A stretch of DNA of 64,000 nt from Siphonodentalium dalli. Taxonomy: Eukaryota; Mollusca; Scaphopoda; Gadilida; Siphonodentaliidae. The notes under the pieces were generated by a model that made no database searches, had not been told where the DNA came from, and worked only from the letters and a program-made list of their open reading frames with translations. Location: the NCBI GenBank assembly GCA_032622095.1, contig CP136069.1:162555043-162619042 (forward strand), in the 5' to 3' direction. Every line of letters begins with the position of its first letter. Position 1 is the stretch's first letter. Of the stretch, positions 34,306 through 45,775 are shown in pieces. The position numbers and the translations under genes were made by a program.

Positions 34306-34697
34306 AGGCGACACCAATTTTTAAGTCCGGTTTACGAACACCTCCTACAACTTTTTTTCCATTTCATGAATTTTTTTTATAATTTTTTGTCCCAAATTTT
34401 TTTACACGCGTACTGATTTTCATGTGCTGTCGCATCCGGTTCTGCTTATGATCATTTGCAGATCCATATTTTCATGTATTTCATGACAAGAAATGTCTTG
34501 TTTGGTTCAGAATTTCATTCGAAAAGTTTTTTTTCACAATTTTTGTAAAATTTATGTAAAATTTCAAGATTTACTTGATATAAATTGGGGGGGGACAATT
34601 TTTTTTATTTTTATTTTTTTCCCCTCCTGCATCTACTTTTTTTCTCCCCACATCAACCCACATGTTCGTAAACCAGACTTAAAAATTGGTGTCGCCT
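34306..34697 (-). mobile_element. TIR MITE family B, copy 2 (392 bp)
   Basis: Ends aggcgacaccaatttttaag and inverse. It is inverted relative to the copy at 26130 and retains 'ctcctgcatctac' and 'ggggggggacaattttt'. It begins 30 bp beyond the inverted dimer. Confidence 0.85.
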
Positions 34698-34699
34698 AA

Positions 34700-35010
34700 T
34701 AGACATTTAAACTTTGAAAATTGTAGGTTTCCGGATGATAACTTCAGTTTGTGTGATCATATCTGAACCAAATGTGGTATGTAAGTTTATCATACCAAAA
34801 TACAGGTCAAGTTCGAATATAGGTGTGCTCCGCTCATTTTTGCGAGAGTTATGGCCCTTTTTCGACTTAGAATCGTGTTAATTTCTGGTTTCCGCATCAT
34901 AATTTTAGTTTGTGTGATCAAATCTGAATCAAATTTGGTATGATAGTTTATTATCCACCATTTCATGGGACACTGGTTGGATTGTTCTGAAATGTAGTAT
35001 CGGATTTAGG
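34700..35010 (+). repeat. Two-copy tandem repeat, about 160 bp
   Basis: 'ggtttccg.atgataacttcagtttgtgtgatcat' near 34727 and 'ggtttccgcatcataattttagtttgtgtgatcaa' near 34888, with 'tctga..caaat.tggtat' following in each. Confidence 0.7.
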
Positions 35011-36285
35011 GGACCTTGATATATTTTTCAGACAAGCTGATGCCCCAAAGAAGCCACTTTTTCTCACATTTGCTGAAATAGTATCCAAAACATCAACATA
35101 TCAAGAGCCATTAGACTGAATTAGATAAAAATATATCACTTGGGTCTGTTTAAGCTGGAAAATACTCAAAATTTTTAAAATTTTCTGCTATTATATCTGC
35201 ATACTAGCCTTTTTGCTGAATCGTGAATGCCGGTTATATTGCCGTGTGAAATCCTAGTACCAGATAACATTGGGTATGTACATGTATATAGCATACCACC
35301 TGAAAATGGCTTGAATATCACATACCAAAGCGGGGTGGGGGTGTGTGTGACACCCTCCTTGATCATAGTCTGTATTCTACAGGGTATGTTAACTGTTTCG
35401 AGTTGGTGCAATTAATGTGATTGTTTAATCTCTACCATCTGAAATCTATTTATAGCATATTTTGCTATCTGATCAATATTGCTACTTAGTACTGATATAA
35501 AACAGGATAAAGATGGTGTGTCTCTTTCCCGAATGTTCTGTTTACATGTACATTTGGGGGTTTATGAGTCAAATAATATCAGACAACATGTCCTTCTAAC
35601 ACTAAGAAATAATATGTTCTTATGAACCAGGACAAAATATGACTATTTCTGGAGCATTACAGCACATTATTACAAATCTATATTTGTAAGCAGTAAGATA
35701 ATGACAGGAAACATGTCCTCAGACTAAGAAATAATTTTTTGGTGTGTATTTCACACCACAGCTCATGTGTATACTCACATTAGTTTATGTCATTCAAAGG
35801 GAGAAACCCATTTAGAAAGTTTAAATGAGACAAAACTACCTCACTGTAGATGTAGTTGCAAGGTACAACATGTACATGTATTCTGGTAAATGACATTGGA
35901 ACTAAAATAATGATTTTTGTGTCCACCGGTATGTCATGTACCGGTACTAGTATACATTGCAACTACATGTACATGTAACTTGCCTAACATACCATATACA
36001 TGTATGAAGAGGGACTTTGCAAGTGTTTTTTAATCAAAATTTTAACCCAACTCTTGTTGTCAGTAAGTTTTAACCCATGCAGTTTAATGAGTTTATATAT
36101 TTATATATTACATGTGTTTCTATACATGTATTTTATCTTTAGTTAGTTTGTTGTCCTTGAATAAACTTGTATTGCTGCACAATCAGTTTCCTTAATGTTC
36201 TATTATACTAAAACAACTCCATTGATAACAATACCCCTGCATCCCATCAAAATCTACTTCATTGCCATCCTCATCATTTCACTTT
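35011..36285. other. No recognised gene
   Basis: AT-rich sequence with scattered tacatgtacatgta and taccggtac words. Frames up to 78 codons, overlapping antisense at 35175-35415, have no motif. Confidence 0.4.
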
Positions 36286-36289
36286 GGTA

Positions 36290-36870
36290 TCCCCACCCAG
36301 GTGTACCTTGGTGTTATTCACCCAGGTGTTCCTTGGTGTTTCCTACCCATGTGTACCTTGGTGTTTTCTTACCCAGGTGTACCTTGGTGTTTTCTTACCC
36401 AGGTGTACCTTGGTGTTTTCTTACCCAGGTGTACCTTGGTGTTTTCCTGCCCAGGTGTACCTTGGTGTTTCCTTACCTGGGTGTACCTTGGGGTTTTCTA
36501 ACCCAGGTGCATCTCAATGGGAAATCCACCTGGGTAAGAAAACACCAAGGTACACCGGCGTAAAAAAAACACCAAGGTATACCTGGGTAGGAAACACCAG
36601 GGTACACCTGGGTGAATAACACCAAGGTACACCTGGGTGGGAAACACCCAGGTAGGAAACACCAGGGTACACCTGGGTGAATAACACCAAGGTACACCTG
36701 GGTGGGAAACACCCAGGTAGGAAACACCAGGGTACACCTGGGTAAATAACACCATGGTACACCTGGGTGGGGAAACACCCAGGTAGGAAACACCAGGGTA
36801 GACCTGGGTGGGAAACACCCAGGTAGGGTACACCTGGGTGTGGTCACCTGGGTAATTACACCCAGGTTTA
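36290..36870. repeat. ACCTGGGTGTACC minisatellite with inversion
   Basis: Units of about 27 bp (cccaggtgtaccttggtgtt) run forward to about 36510, then in inverse orientation (aacaccaaggtacacctggg) to about 36850. Six overlapping long frames on both strands are translations of this repeat, not genes. It is the inner part of the right end of the 15-kb insertion. Confidence 0.9.
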
Positions 36871-37031
36871 CCCATACCAGGGTTTTTATCCAGTTTCAGG
36901 TGGGTAAATCATGGTAAAACCCAGGTTTCGCGGGGTCTTGATGGTTGGTGGATGTCTTGGTAGATAGATTTTTACCTGGGTTTCGGCCCAAAAAACCTGG
37001 GTGGATTTACCCAGGTACATTTTTATATGGG
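36871..37031. repeat. Right-end subterminal repeats and TIR
   Basis: Degenerate acctgggt words leading to the 27-bp TIR at 37005-37031, after which satellite sequence resumes. Confidence 0.8.
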
Positions 37032-37310
37032 CCGCACGGAATAAAGACAGTGCGGTTTTCTGTTTTATAGTATAATTTGGTGTGGGCCACCCTACTACGG
37101 CGTTTATTTGTCAAAATTGGTCCATAAATACCGAAACGGCATTGGATATCCGTTTTGCCACCTTCTGTGCCAACCGCACTGGCTAGAGGGAAGCGGTTTT
37201 CGTTTTTTCTAATATAAATTGAGGTGGGCTACCATACCGCACCGTTTATTTTGGCACAATCGTTTTTCGGTTTTTCTATCATTTAATCTTGACCACATGA
37301 TTTAACACGG
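37032..37310 (-). repeat. 141-bp satellite, resumed after the insertion
   Basis: Starts ccgcacgga, continuing the unit broken at 22011. It contains an A-type unit ('tatagtataatttggtgtgg') then a B-type unit ('aatataaattgaggtgggct'), keeping the alternation. Confidence 0.85.
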
Positions 37311-37469
37311 TACACATTCATTATATAAAAGTGGTATTAGAAGAATTGAGTTGATATTCTAATGCCATTCACTGTATTCACATTCTATTTTAATTCTTCT
37401 TCCTTGTATTTTGAAGACCAAAATATTTTACCGAGTTTCATTTCTGAATGAATTAAAAACCTATAGCGC

Positions 37470-37815
37470 TAGCATGGCGTAATTACACCATGGTGCGGCG
37501 TACTTACGCCCTACATAATACGACATATATACGCCGCAATTATAAGTGGAGCGCGACGTTCTTACGCCCTATAATGTGGTGTATATTATCTGTAATACGG
37601 CGTAATTACGTCTCAGTACGACATATATTCGCCGTAATATGGCGTAATTACGCCCTTTTGTACGGCGTAATAACACAATGTAGTACAACGTACTTATGCC
37701 TAATGGTACGGCATATATCCGCCGTACTTATACATCACAATACTGCGTATACATGTAAATCCGCCTTAAAATGGCGGAATTATACGCCCTATAGTATAGG
37801 CGCATATATGACACA
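37470..37815. repeat. GGCGTAATTACGCC palindromic repeat tract
   Basis: Many self-complementary words: atggcgtaattac, ggcgtacttacgcc, tacggcgtaataac, acgacatatatacgccg. A foldback element is likely but its ends are unclear. The 119-codon frame is a repeat translation. Confidence 0.75.
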
Positions 37816-37820
37816 GTTCA

Positions 37821-37896
37821 CCAGAACAAAATTTTGCCCACCCCAATAGTACTAATATGATCAAGTACTATTGGATGGGGTCAATTATTGTTCTGG
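37821..37896. repeat. 76-bp hairpin
   Basis: ccagaacaaaattttgccca and ccccaatagtact are inverted as agtactattggatgggg and attattgttctgg. Confidence 0.8.
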
Positions 37897-38509
37897 GGAC
37901 CTATGCAATATGCCTACACATATATAAAAATACATTTAGGGATACCATTTCCAGAAAAAGCAAGAAAACGATAATTCTTCTGTTTTTGCGACCAACACAC
38001 TTGAGCGCGAAGAAGGACATTCGATGAGTAGAGGTGTTTCATTCGTTCTTGAATATTTGTCACACGACCTAAATAGCGACCGAAACAATGGAATGTTGTT
38101 TCACAAACAACATCATGTTGTACCCCCACCAACATCGGTTTGTATATTTAACATAGCATAGCGAATCCTCAACAACATCGGTTTGGATCCATCAATTTAT
38201 TCGTCACCTGCTTGTGTCGAATATATGCAATGTCCAAACACTTGTCACTGCCTAAAGCCTTCAGTATGCTTGTTTGTACCTCTCTACATGTCATGTTTAT
38301 AAATTATTCCTATTATTTGGATATAAATGGCAAAATAACAGGAATGTCACAAATTGGATTAAAATGACCTATTTAATTCCTATTTAAGCCAAAACAAAAC
38401 TTTAGTGTGATTGCAGAAGCATTCCAGCAGACGATTGCACCACTTGAATCAACAATACGCCATTTTAAATTACTCAACTTACGTCTAAACTCTCGATGTG
38501 AGTTTTGAA
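37897..38509. other. No recognised gene
   Basis: A 73-codon minus-strand frame (37914-38135) shows no recognisable motif. Two copies of 'aacaacatcggtttg' near 38130 and 38170. Confidence 0.35.
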
Positions 38510-38612
38510 ATATCACGCGGTCACCAGCATCGCTTTGTACTAACCGCATCATAGCAAAACAGCAGGACCCACCAACATCATAGCATTTCTGCAGGACCAC
38601 TTGACCAGGGGG
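38510..38612 (-). repeat. 'Aagtggtcctgc' repeat, copy inverted to 20050
   Basis: Reads as the reverse complement of 20050-20145 nearly base for base (cacgcggtcaccagcatcgc, ctttgtactaaccgcatcat). Confidence 0.8.
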
Positions 38613-38635
38613 TGGATATGGCGGGTCACATATCT

Positions 38636-38765
38636 TGCGGGTATCGTATTCTGTTACGCTATAATGAATGGGGAATCCCCGTAAACATTTGTGTATTCAA
38701 TTTACTGGGCACTGTTCCTGAAAGTTAATGACGCGCGATAAGTCAATAAAGCTAACGTATATATT
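38636..38765 (+). repeat. Dispersed repeat shared with 19485-19600
   Basis: 'gggtatcgtattctgtta', 'tgaatggggaatccccgta', 'acatttgtgtattcaattta' in the same order and orientation. Confidence 0.8.
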
Positions 38766-39530
38766 CGCCAATCTTGATCAAAATAATTGTGGGATTTGGT
38801 TCATTATTGGTATGATCTCCACAAAAAAAACAATATATTCGATCGGACGTTGAGTTTTAGATGCGCAATTTATGTTGTCCCCACATTGTATAGTTCTTCA
38901 GAATGTCCTTCATTCGAATTAAAATAACATAAAATATTAAATGTTATAGTATACATTAAAGTCTCCTGAGTACACACACCCCCCGCCCCCAATTGTTTGC
39001 AATGGTTATTCACAAAGCTATGGTGTTCGAATTTGAATTTCTCTATCTTATTGTCCTTTGCAAAAGATAATTCCAATGTTACTCATGCTTTAAATGGAAG
39101 TCCACGTACACGTCTCCAAACTTATGTCCTTCCTTTATGTGGAGTTCTAAGAGCCTTAAATATAGTGACTGTTCAGTGCGTGTAACTTATAATACGTTAT
39201 CCTATTGCGAACGGAAATGGATCACCAGACTCACGTGGCCATTTCGGACAAACGTGAAGTGTTGCGATATATATATCGTTCGCCGACGATCAGTCATATA
39301 ACAAATAAGACATATATATCTTTATTGCCTCCTGTATGGAGGGATTATACAAACAGTATAAAAGAAGAATACACACACAAGCATTAATAATACATATATA
39401 CAATATATACGAATATTATAGTGTTACAATTGTTATAAGCATCTCCCAATCATGGGGTGTGTGGTGGGGGGGGGGGATACAACGCGGAACTTCAAGAGTG
39501 GAGTGAAGCTTGACCATCGTGTCAAGCGAG
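38766..39530. other. No recognised gene; fragment shared with 17229 at 38890
   Basis: Includes the 'agttcttcagaatgtccttc' repeat and a g-rich run near 39465. Frames of 60-68 codons have no motif. Confidence 0.35.
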
Positions 39531-39532
39531 TT

Positions 39533-39709
39533 GAACCAATGCAAAATCAGTCATGTGAATAAGCTCACACGAGCTTATCGTTGCGATTGCCTTGAACATC
39601 GTTCAGACGGCACAGTATTGACCCAGTTTGAATGACCAGAACAAACTGGACAACTTCGTTAACTCGTTACCGACCGTGCACACGTTGGCGAACATCAATA
39701 CATATATTT
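39533..39709 (+). repeat. 177-bp direct repeat, copy 1
   Basis: From about accaatgcaaaatcagtcat to gtgcacacgttg, this matches 43291-43442 onward with only a handful of changes, same orientation, about 3.76 kb apart. Possible LTR pair or segmental copy. No TG...CA ends or primer-binding site found. Confidence 0.8.
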
Positions 39710-40020
39710 ATGTTCTAAATCGCTTGCAGCTCGAACGAACAAAGATTGTATGGAATAACTACAACGAATGCATGATGTTAAATGTAAACTTTAATGGACA
39801 AACGTGAAGTGTAGCGATAGACCAACAAAGTTAGGGGAAATAATATAGGCGACATTGCATGACGTCTCATTTAAATCTAATACAGTATTGACATTGACGA
39901 AACTTTCAAGCAACGCTAACCGAGTGTCACTATGTGTGAGCTAATGCTATTTCATAGATGCTTTGACTTTATTGCTAATCAATTAATATTACGAACAAAG
40001 AACTCTATGATCCTACATAC
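39710..40020. other. No recognised feature
   Basis: AT-rich spacer; contains a second 'ggacaaacgtgaagtg..gcgata' at about 39795, repeating 39247. Confidence 0.35.
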
Positions 40021-40024
40021 ATTA

Positions 40025-40400
40025 CAACTGGCCACATCTGGGCCATACACGTGGCCATACACGTGGCCACATCTGGGCCGTAAATAAAACGCCTCGTCTG
40101 GGCGAAACAATTCACAAAATAACTAAGTGCCTGTTCGTACATGCACTCATATATAGCCACATATGAGCCATGTATAACTGAAACGCCTCATCTGGTCGCA
40201 ATATCTCACAAGAGAACTAAATGTCCACCGGACAAGCACACACATGGCCGCATCTGGGCTATTAATATAGAAACATCTGTGTCCTAACTGAAACTCATCT
40301 GGTACAACATTTCACAAGATACCAGCTGAATGCCCATCCGGACGAACACATATGACCGCATCTGGACCCTGACATGCAATCTCCTCCAGGTGAAACATCC
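40025..40400 (+). repeat. Diverged 'gccacatctgggcc' tandem repeat
   Basis: Words such as ggccacatctgggcc, cgcctcgtctgggcg, gccgcatctgggct, accgcatctggacc alternate with 'aactaa.tg.cc.tccg.ac' at roughly 110-bp intervals. Confidence 0.6.
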
Positions 40401-41002
40401 GCTACGTCGAACAAAGCACATCACGAATATATAGGACTGTTTCGAATAGCTCCTTACTAACGAACCATACGCAAGGTGCCATCATTATCTCGTATTACAC
40501 CCTGGGCCAGATGCCAAAACTGGAACATTATGTAAATTTGGCTGACATCCGCAACTATGTCCGTCGAAATAATTTCGCTATCCGGCCATAAATGAATAGA
40601 AACAAAGCTCGTCCACAGAATGAATGCTCGACCGCACCAATATCTCAATCGATGACCTGCAAAAAGCAGAAATATATTGCCGTGAAAACACAGGCTAAAT
40701 AGAAGTATCATAGAAAACCTTGTAATATATACTTGCAATTGTGAATAAATATTCAAACTCATCGTTCATTTTGATAGATTGTGTAATATTAACTTTTATA
40801 AAAGAATATGACTTGTATACAATTTATGGTTACATGCACTATTCATTCAATCAAAGGAATTTTGCTTTCTGTAACGTAACTCAATGTTGCCGTCACACTG
40901 GAAATTACAACGTAATATCAATGAATGGCAAAGCTACGAACAAAAACTATTAGCCTTTAAATACGTATCATGTTCTGATTTAATTTAATCAAACTGATAA
41001 AG
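40401..41002. other. No recognised gene
   Basis: A 101-codon minus-strand frame (40457-40762) contains hydrophobic runs (MILLFSLCFHGNIFLLF) but no recognisable family; no splice evidence. Confidence 0.3.
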
Positions 41003-41500
41003 TAAAGGGATGATGTACATCAATTTCGATAGATTCCCGGTAATAACTTCAATACTGATATATAGAATCATAATTAACATGTGTCAAAGATGCATTCTCT
41101 AAACGTTCAGGTTAACAAGTTATCTTAAAGACATCTTATGGACTTGTTCGGTGCATGAAACTGATAAGTTAGTATTCAGTCGTTATGCCAACTTGGGGAA
41201 TGTAGCATTCTAATAACATCGCCGAACATGTCAAAGAAATCGACCATACCACACCATAGAAATCGTTGTCTGAACTACGGTCAATTGTAAATATTTACAT
41301 CTGGATTCGGGACGCAAATATCGGCGATAAACAAACAAATGATTTCGACATCGAGAGTCATTGCATTTAATTCATATATCAGAATGACAGTGTGTGTGTT
41401 GTCAATTTGAATTCATATTCGTAAACATAATTTATTTCGGCAAGATCTCCATTTCTATTTGACAACCTTGCCAGACTGTTTCGCATCACTTTTACTCAAA
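41003..41500 (+). repeat. Dispersed repeat related to 60547 (start) and inverted 18260-18589
   Basis: The first ~140 bp ('aaaggga', 'gtacatcaatttcgatagat', 'tcccggtaataact') resembles the start of the TTAA element at 60547. From 41150 on it matches 18589-18260 in inverse. Confidence 0.5.
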
Positions 41501-42009
41501 TATGTACATTTTAATTTAGAGTTTCTTTATGACTTCAGTCATAAACTAAGTTTCCAATCGATGTACAACGCGCAATGAAAGTAATTGACGGATAGTGGAT
41601 TGGACAACGCATGGCATCAACGTGTAAAACTTATGTTGATACGGGCGTGAAGTCGAGCCCCTCATTGACTGTATGCTAACATTAAGGAATATCTGGGACT
41701 ATTATGCATACTGTATGATGACACATGCCTGAAATTCTACAAAAAAATTATATCGGTGAAGACAGTTCTATTTCTGCATTCCGGCTTATCTGCCATCTAT
41801 AAAATAATTTCGTAGTCGGCAGACAGGCAACGAATAGAAATCGGGTTACCTTATTCTGCGAAGCAATTAATATAGAAACAAACAACATTAAACTACAGTA
41901 CCTCTTTAATGCCAAAATGTTTCGCCTTCTGAAAGAATGTGAACTAAATTATTAATACCAAAAAATTTCATCTAATCACGTCAATCGTGACATTTCAAAA
42001 ACAGCTGCA
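41501..42009. other. No recognised feature
   Basis: AT-rich sequence without assignable structure. Confidence 0.35.
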
Positions 42010-42680
42010 AACATAAGCGCAAGAAAACCATAGTCTGAAATGGTAACGCCCTCAATATCATATTGGTAGGCATATACATGTGTATACATTATAATATAAA
42101 ATATATTGATTTCATGAATGCAGAATTCCGTTAAAAAAACTAATCTTTCATTTTGTTACAACAACTACGGCTTATTGCTGCAGGCTTCCCTTTCACCACA
42201 CTAGAAAGCCATAAATGCGGACCAAAAATCCACTAAACGGATTATATACACACGACACCTCGCAATATGACCTTTATTCTTCATTCCAACTGAAACATCC
42301 TTCATCATCGAAGTTAGTTGTTATATTGTACATAGTGTTCCCGCAAACAAAATCAAAATATTCAAGAGTGGCCCAGCCATTGTTCATAACTAAATATCGA
42401 AAGCAATTAACGCGGTCATAAAAGTTACATACTTCAACAATGAGACATCCACGAAGATACATCCGCGAAAGCCCGAATTATGTTCTGTGATATATCCCCA
42501 TCGCCCATGGCTCTAGTGACACGGCCAGATCAGCCTTACTACAATTTTCTGAAATAACTCGCATCGCATGAAACCCGAAATGTGTTGTCCCGTCAGATAT
42601 CCCCATCGCTCCATTGTCACAGCCAGATTAGCGAAGCAGTAAGCACCCATACTATGGGCGTAACATCGGTAATCATTTAT
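42010..42680. repeat. Diverged repeat shared with 10280-11330
   Basis: 'caagaaaaccatagtctgaa', 'ttacaacaactacggct', 'tttcaccaca.tagaaa' and 'ctcgcaatatgacct' in the order seen at 10297-11090. Contains two 'atatccccatcgc' units (42490, 42597). Confidence 0.5.
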
Positions 42681-43290
42681 ATACAGTGCGAAATGCCGTC
42701 GACAAACGTACGAAAATGATTATTCCAATGCAAGATGCTATATATAATATATATATTCGCAATAATTTGCGAGCTACTTATTTTGATACACAATTTGTAA
42801 AATTTAACCGCTTTATTGTGCGTTACCTTCTGATTTAATTGATTAACTGTTGCGTGCCGATATGATGGAAACTGTATTTATATTTTTTAAACAGCAATCG
42901 ATTTTCTTTTCTCAACAATTATACGGCAGCACATGGTTTTTCTAGCAAATGAAATGACCTAAGTGGCATGGAAAGTCCAACATGGATACATTTCGTAACG
43001 CAATATATCTCATGCGTATTATCTATAATTATATAAATATACACTATATGGCCGACTAGAGCGACTGATGACAGAGCCATGTCACTGATTCTTGTGTTCG
43101 AAAAGGACTTTCAGTGTAGTCTTGCTCCAAATTAGACAATTTGGGTGTAAAATGATTACATCCAGACTGTTTTTAATTGCCTACTCGTGATATTGTTAAA
43201 GTACTGACTGATTTCCATGTTCAGATCGGTGAGAAAATAATTTCGCCATGACAAAATTACTTAGCTTAACCATAACTGTTTTTCTGTTAA
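42681..43290. other. No recognised feature
   Basis: AT-rich, with tatata tracts. Confidence 0.35.
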
Positions 43291-43465
43291 ACCAATGCAA
43301 AATCAGTCGTGTGAATAAGCTCACACGAGCTTATCGTTACGATTGCCTTGAACATCGTTCAGACGGCACAGTATTGACCGAGTTTGAATGACCAGAACAA
43401 ACTGGACAACTTCGTTAACTCGTTACCGGCCGTGCACACGTTGTGAACATAAATAAATATATTCA
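43291..43465 (+). repeat. 177-bp direct repeat, copy 2
   Basis: Same sequence and orientation as 39533-39709, including 'aagctcacacgagcttatcg' and 'cttcgttaactcgttacc'. Confidence 0.8.
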
Positions 43466-44209
43466 TTCAATCTTCTGTAACAAGAAAAATGCATGCATCA
43501 GATCGCACATGAACAATTTTTCAAGAATTCATAACGTATATATTTGGAAAATATTATAAATTTAATATATATATTTTGAAAGTCTGGCAAGTTAGGGGTT
43601 AATATCGGCACTTCTGTGTGGCCGCGGCCCCAACCGTGCATGTGTGGCTTTTCTTGAGATCCCACGCTGTTTCTGGTCTCTAAAATACCGCCTATACAGT
43701 ATGGGGCCGGTCCGGGCTGATCCGGATCCGCCCTGTTCTGGGATGGTCCCGGCGGTTTTTAGTCACACCGGTAATTGACACCCTGTCAATATATTTGGGC
43801 TGGTATTATCGATTTGGGGCTGGCTTACTACGATTCCATATAATAAAAAAGAAAAGCAATGGTACTTTCGGGCTAATATTTACTTATAATGGTAACCGCG
43901 AGACCCATGTGAATTCTGTTGACCCACTTAATGCGAAATATCCACAAATTAATATCTCCCTTAAAATTCGGGCGAAATAACCGAATGAGCGAACAATGTT
44001 GTGCAGACGGCGGGGAATGTGATTGCCTTTGCGGAAAGATCTTTAGCAAAACAACACTTGATGATATGGATAATAATATATGTTCATGCATTTATTGTAA
44101 TGCGAAAATAAATTATAGGGATTCTACAATATCAGATGGATCATCACATGAACATCTCACAATAGGTCTACTCTTGGGGTTACATATGCGTTTATTTAGT
44201 TTTTTTCAG
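43466..44209. other. Region upstream of the CCP gene; possible 5' UTR intron
   Basis: Includes a GC-rich patch at 43615-43790 with ggccggtccgggctgatccg and ggatggtcccggcgg. A 102-codon frame (43919-44227) has several cysteines (CCADGGECDCLCGK) but runs across the putative acceptor at 44209. No convincing TATA box or initiator was identified. Confidence 0.35.
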
Positions 44210-44289
44210 ATTGCAAGATGGATATGATAATTGTGTTTGTTGGTCTGGTGACCCAGCTCTGTTCGTCTTGCGGCCACGCTGGCGACCAG
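44210..44289 (+). CDS. Signal-peptide exon of a putative secreted CCP protein
   Basis: A pyrimidine tract and CAG (ttttttcag, ending 44209) precede the exon. ATG at 44218 has A at -3 and G at +4. It encodes 24 codons, MDMIIVFVGLVTQLCSSCGH then AGDQ: a hydrophobic core followed by small and polar residues, as in a cleavable signal peptide. The exon ends CAG|GTGAGA, a strong donor, in phase 0. The next candidate exon downstream on this strand, 51164-51380, also starts in phase 0 and encodes an extracellular module. The gene would encode a secreted or surface protein. The link is inference from phase and content; no transcript seen. Confidence 0.5.
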
Positions 44290-44738
44290 GTGAGAATCAT
44301 ATATATGGGGTCGGGTGCCTATACTCGGCCTACTACATGTAGATAGTTTTAACAGATCAGACAAAAAATGACAAAGTGATATATACGTCCCGTTTTGATC
44401 GATGGCCGAAGTAAGTTAATATATGTACGGTAAGAATTCAATCTCGAACGATCTGGCCATGACGCCATGTGACGTCAAATACACTTTAGAAATGATTCAC
44501 GCAAATTGTTGTTTTTTTGTTCTCCATAAAACCTAAATTATGTTATGTACCAAGAGAAAATACTATCAATTAGCTATATTTTGTGTATACCAGTTACCTT
44601 TGTGGACGTCACTATATTTTTACTCAAAGGCAGAAAAATAAACCCTGCCCCAAAAACCAAGATGTGCCTCTCTGTCTTATAACGCACGGAACCTTACTTG
44701 CCAAAATGAAAACCTTATGTATCCCCTTTCTAAACAAA
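44290..44738 (+). other. 5' part of intron 1
   Basis: Starts gtgagaatcat. No repeat recognised apart from a cgccatgtgacgtcaa word near 44462. Frame 44624-44899 on the minus strand crosses into the inverted-repeat arm and has no motif. Confidence 0.4.
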
Positions 44739-45775
44739 TAGTAGAGGCTCTTATGTACTCCCGTGTGCATTTTGTGAAGAAATATAGCGACTATGCTAAT
44801 GACGTTGCTTGATATCTCAAGCACCAGAAAACAAATGTTAGACACCTGGGGGTCGCGACTGGGTGGATTTATGACGTCATCAAGATGGCCGCCATCCAAA
44901 ATTTCAGAGTATGCACTAAGTCAGTTTAATTAATAGTTACTAGTGAATTTAAGATAGAAAATTGAATATCTCATCAATGTTGTGAAACTAATACAGAATA
45001 CTGCCAATTGACAGAAAAGGTGGCCACCATAAACCAAGATGGCATCCGAAATTCGGAAAATTTATGATTTTTGACACTTTCCTCTTGAATCATAACTGAT
45101 GTTTGAAATTAGTAGCTAATAGCGACCTCATTTTGAATAAATTCTAGTACCCAACCATTTCCACAACATAATAGGTCATGTTTCGGATCTCATTCCTGCC
45201 AACCTGTGAATTCAAAAATGTGCTATGAAAGTTAACAAAAATTCAATGCTGTGATTATAGCCAAGTGTTAAACAGAACATAACTGAATTTGATGAAGATA
45301 ATGTAAAACTGTTTTAAATATGTGAATTGCCATATAATTACGCTGAAAATAATGCATCTTCGTTTAAGATGACGTCCAAGATGGCTGCCAAAATGGAGAA
45401 ATCACCCCAATCTGTCAAAATTTTCATTGATATCACCCATGTGTTGGGGGAAAGTGAATATATGTGAATATATGTGCATCCTGTTCGCGGAAACCATGGA
45501 CTTATGGTATGCTTTGTAAAGTTGGTGAAACATAGCTGTTTATATCCGAGAATTCAACAGAATGATAACACGAAAATTATATCAAATCGTCATCATGGCA
45601 GCCACACACAATTGCTGAGTGGGCACTGAGTGAGGAAGAAAATTTAATACAGAAAAGGTAAACTATGTCTACGTCAATGATGAAATTGCACCAAGCTTCC
45701 TCTTGAAAGAACAAAATTTATTTTAAAAACCCAAGATGGCTGTCAAAATGGCGACCGAAATATAGATTTATTTTA
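44739..45775 (+). mobile_element. Left arm of a 6.4-kb long-inverted-repeat element
   Basis: Starts tagtagaggctcttatg. 'gaagaaatatagcgactatg', 'gacacctgggggtcgcgact', 'gtggatttatgacgtcatc' and 'aagatggccgccatcc' recur inverted at 50970-51120. Weaker homology extends to about 45775, with 'aatggcgaccgaaat' matching 50085. The arm is rich in aagatggc words. Arm divergence is considerable, so the element is old. Confidence 0.8.

Larger units (their letters stand above)
22012..37031. mobile_element. Candidate ~15.0 kb TIR element inserted in the satellite
   Basis: The ends are perfect 27-bp inverted repeats, beginning cccatataaaaatgtacc (22012-22038 and 37005-37031). Both ends continue into ACCTGGGT-type subterminal repeats. 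The flanking satellite is resumed at 37032 in the same orientation, at the same base of the unit, and with the A/B alternation unbroken; a CC is present on both sides where an intact unit has one. This supports a single insertion. The inside is now a mosaic of tandem arrays, MITEs and a LINE fragment, with no visible transposase, so it may be a small element enlarged by nested insertions, or a large non-autonomous one. Confidence 0.65.

Noticed and set aside
36195-36875. Six overlapping frames of 79-125 codons on both strands
   Set aside because: All are translations of the ACCTGGGTGTACC minisatellite; period and both-strand openness explain them.
40457-40762. 101-codon minus-strand frame as a membrane protein
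   Set aside because: One hydrophobic run only, no homology recognised and no splice or promoter evidence.
39533-43465. Intact LTR retrotransposon
   Set aside because: No gag or pol motifs between the direct repeats, and no clear TG...CA ends or primer-binding site.
43919-44227. 102-codon cysteine-containing frame upstream of the CCP gene
   Set aside because: It reads through the good acceptor at 44209 and has no domain match; kept as possible 5' UTR or intron.
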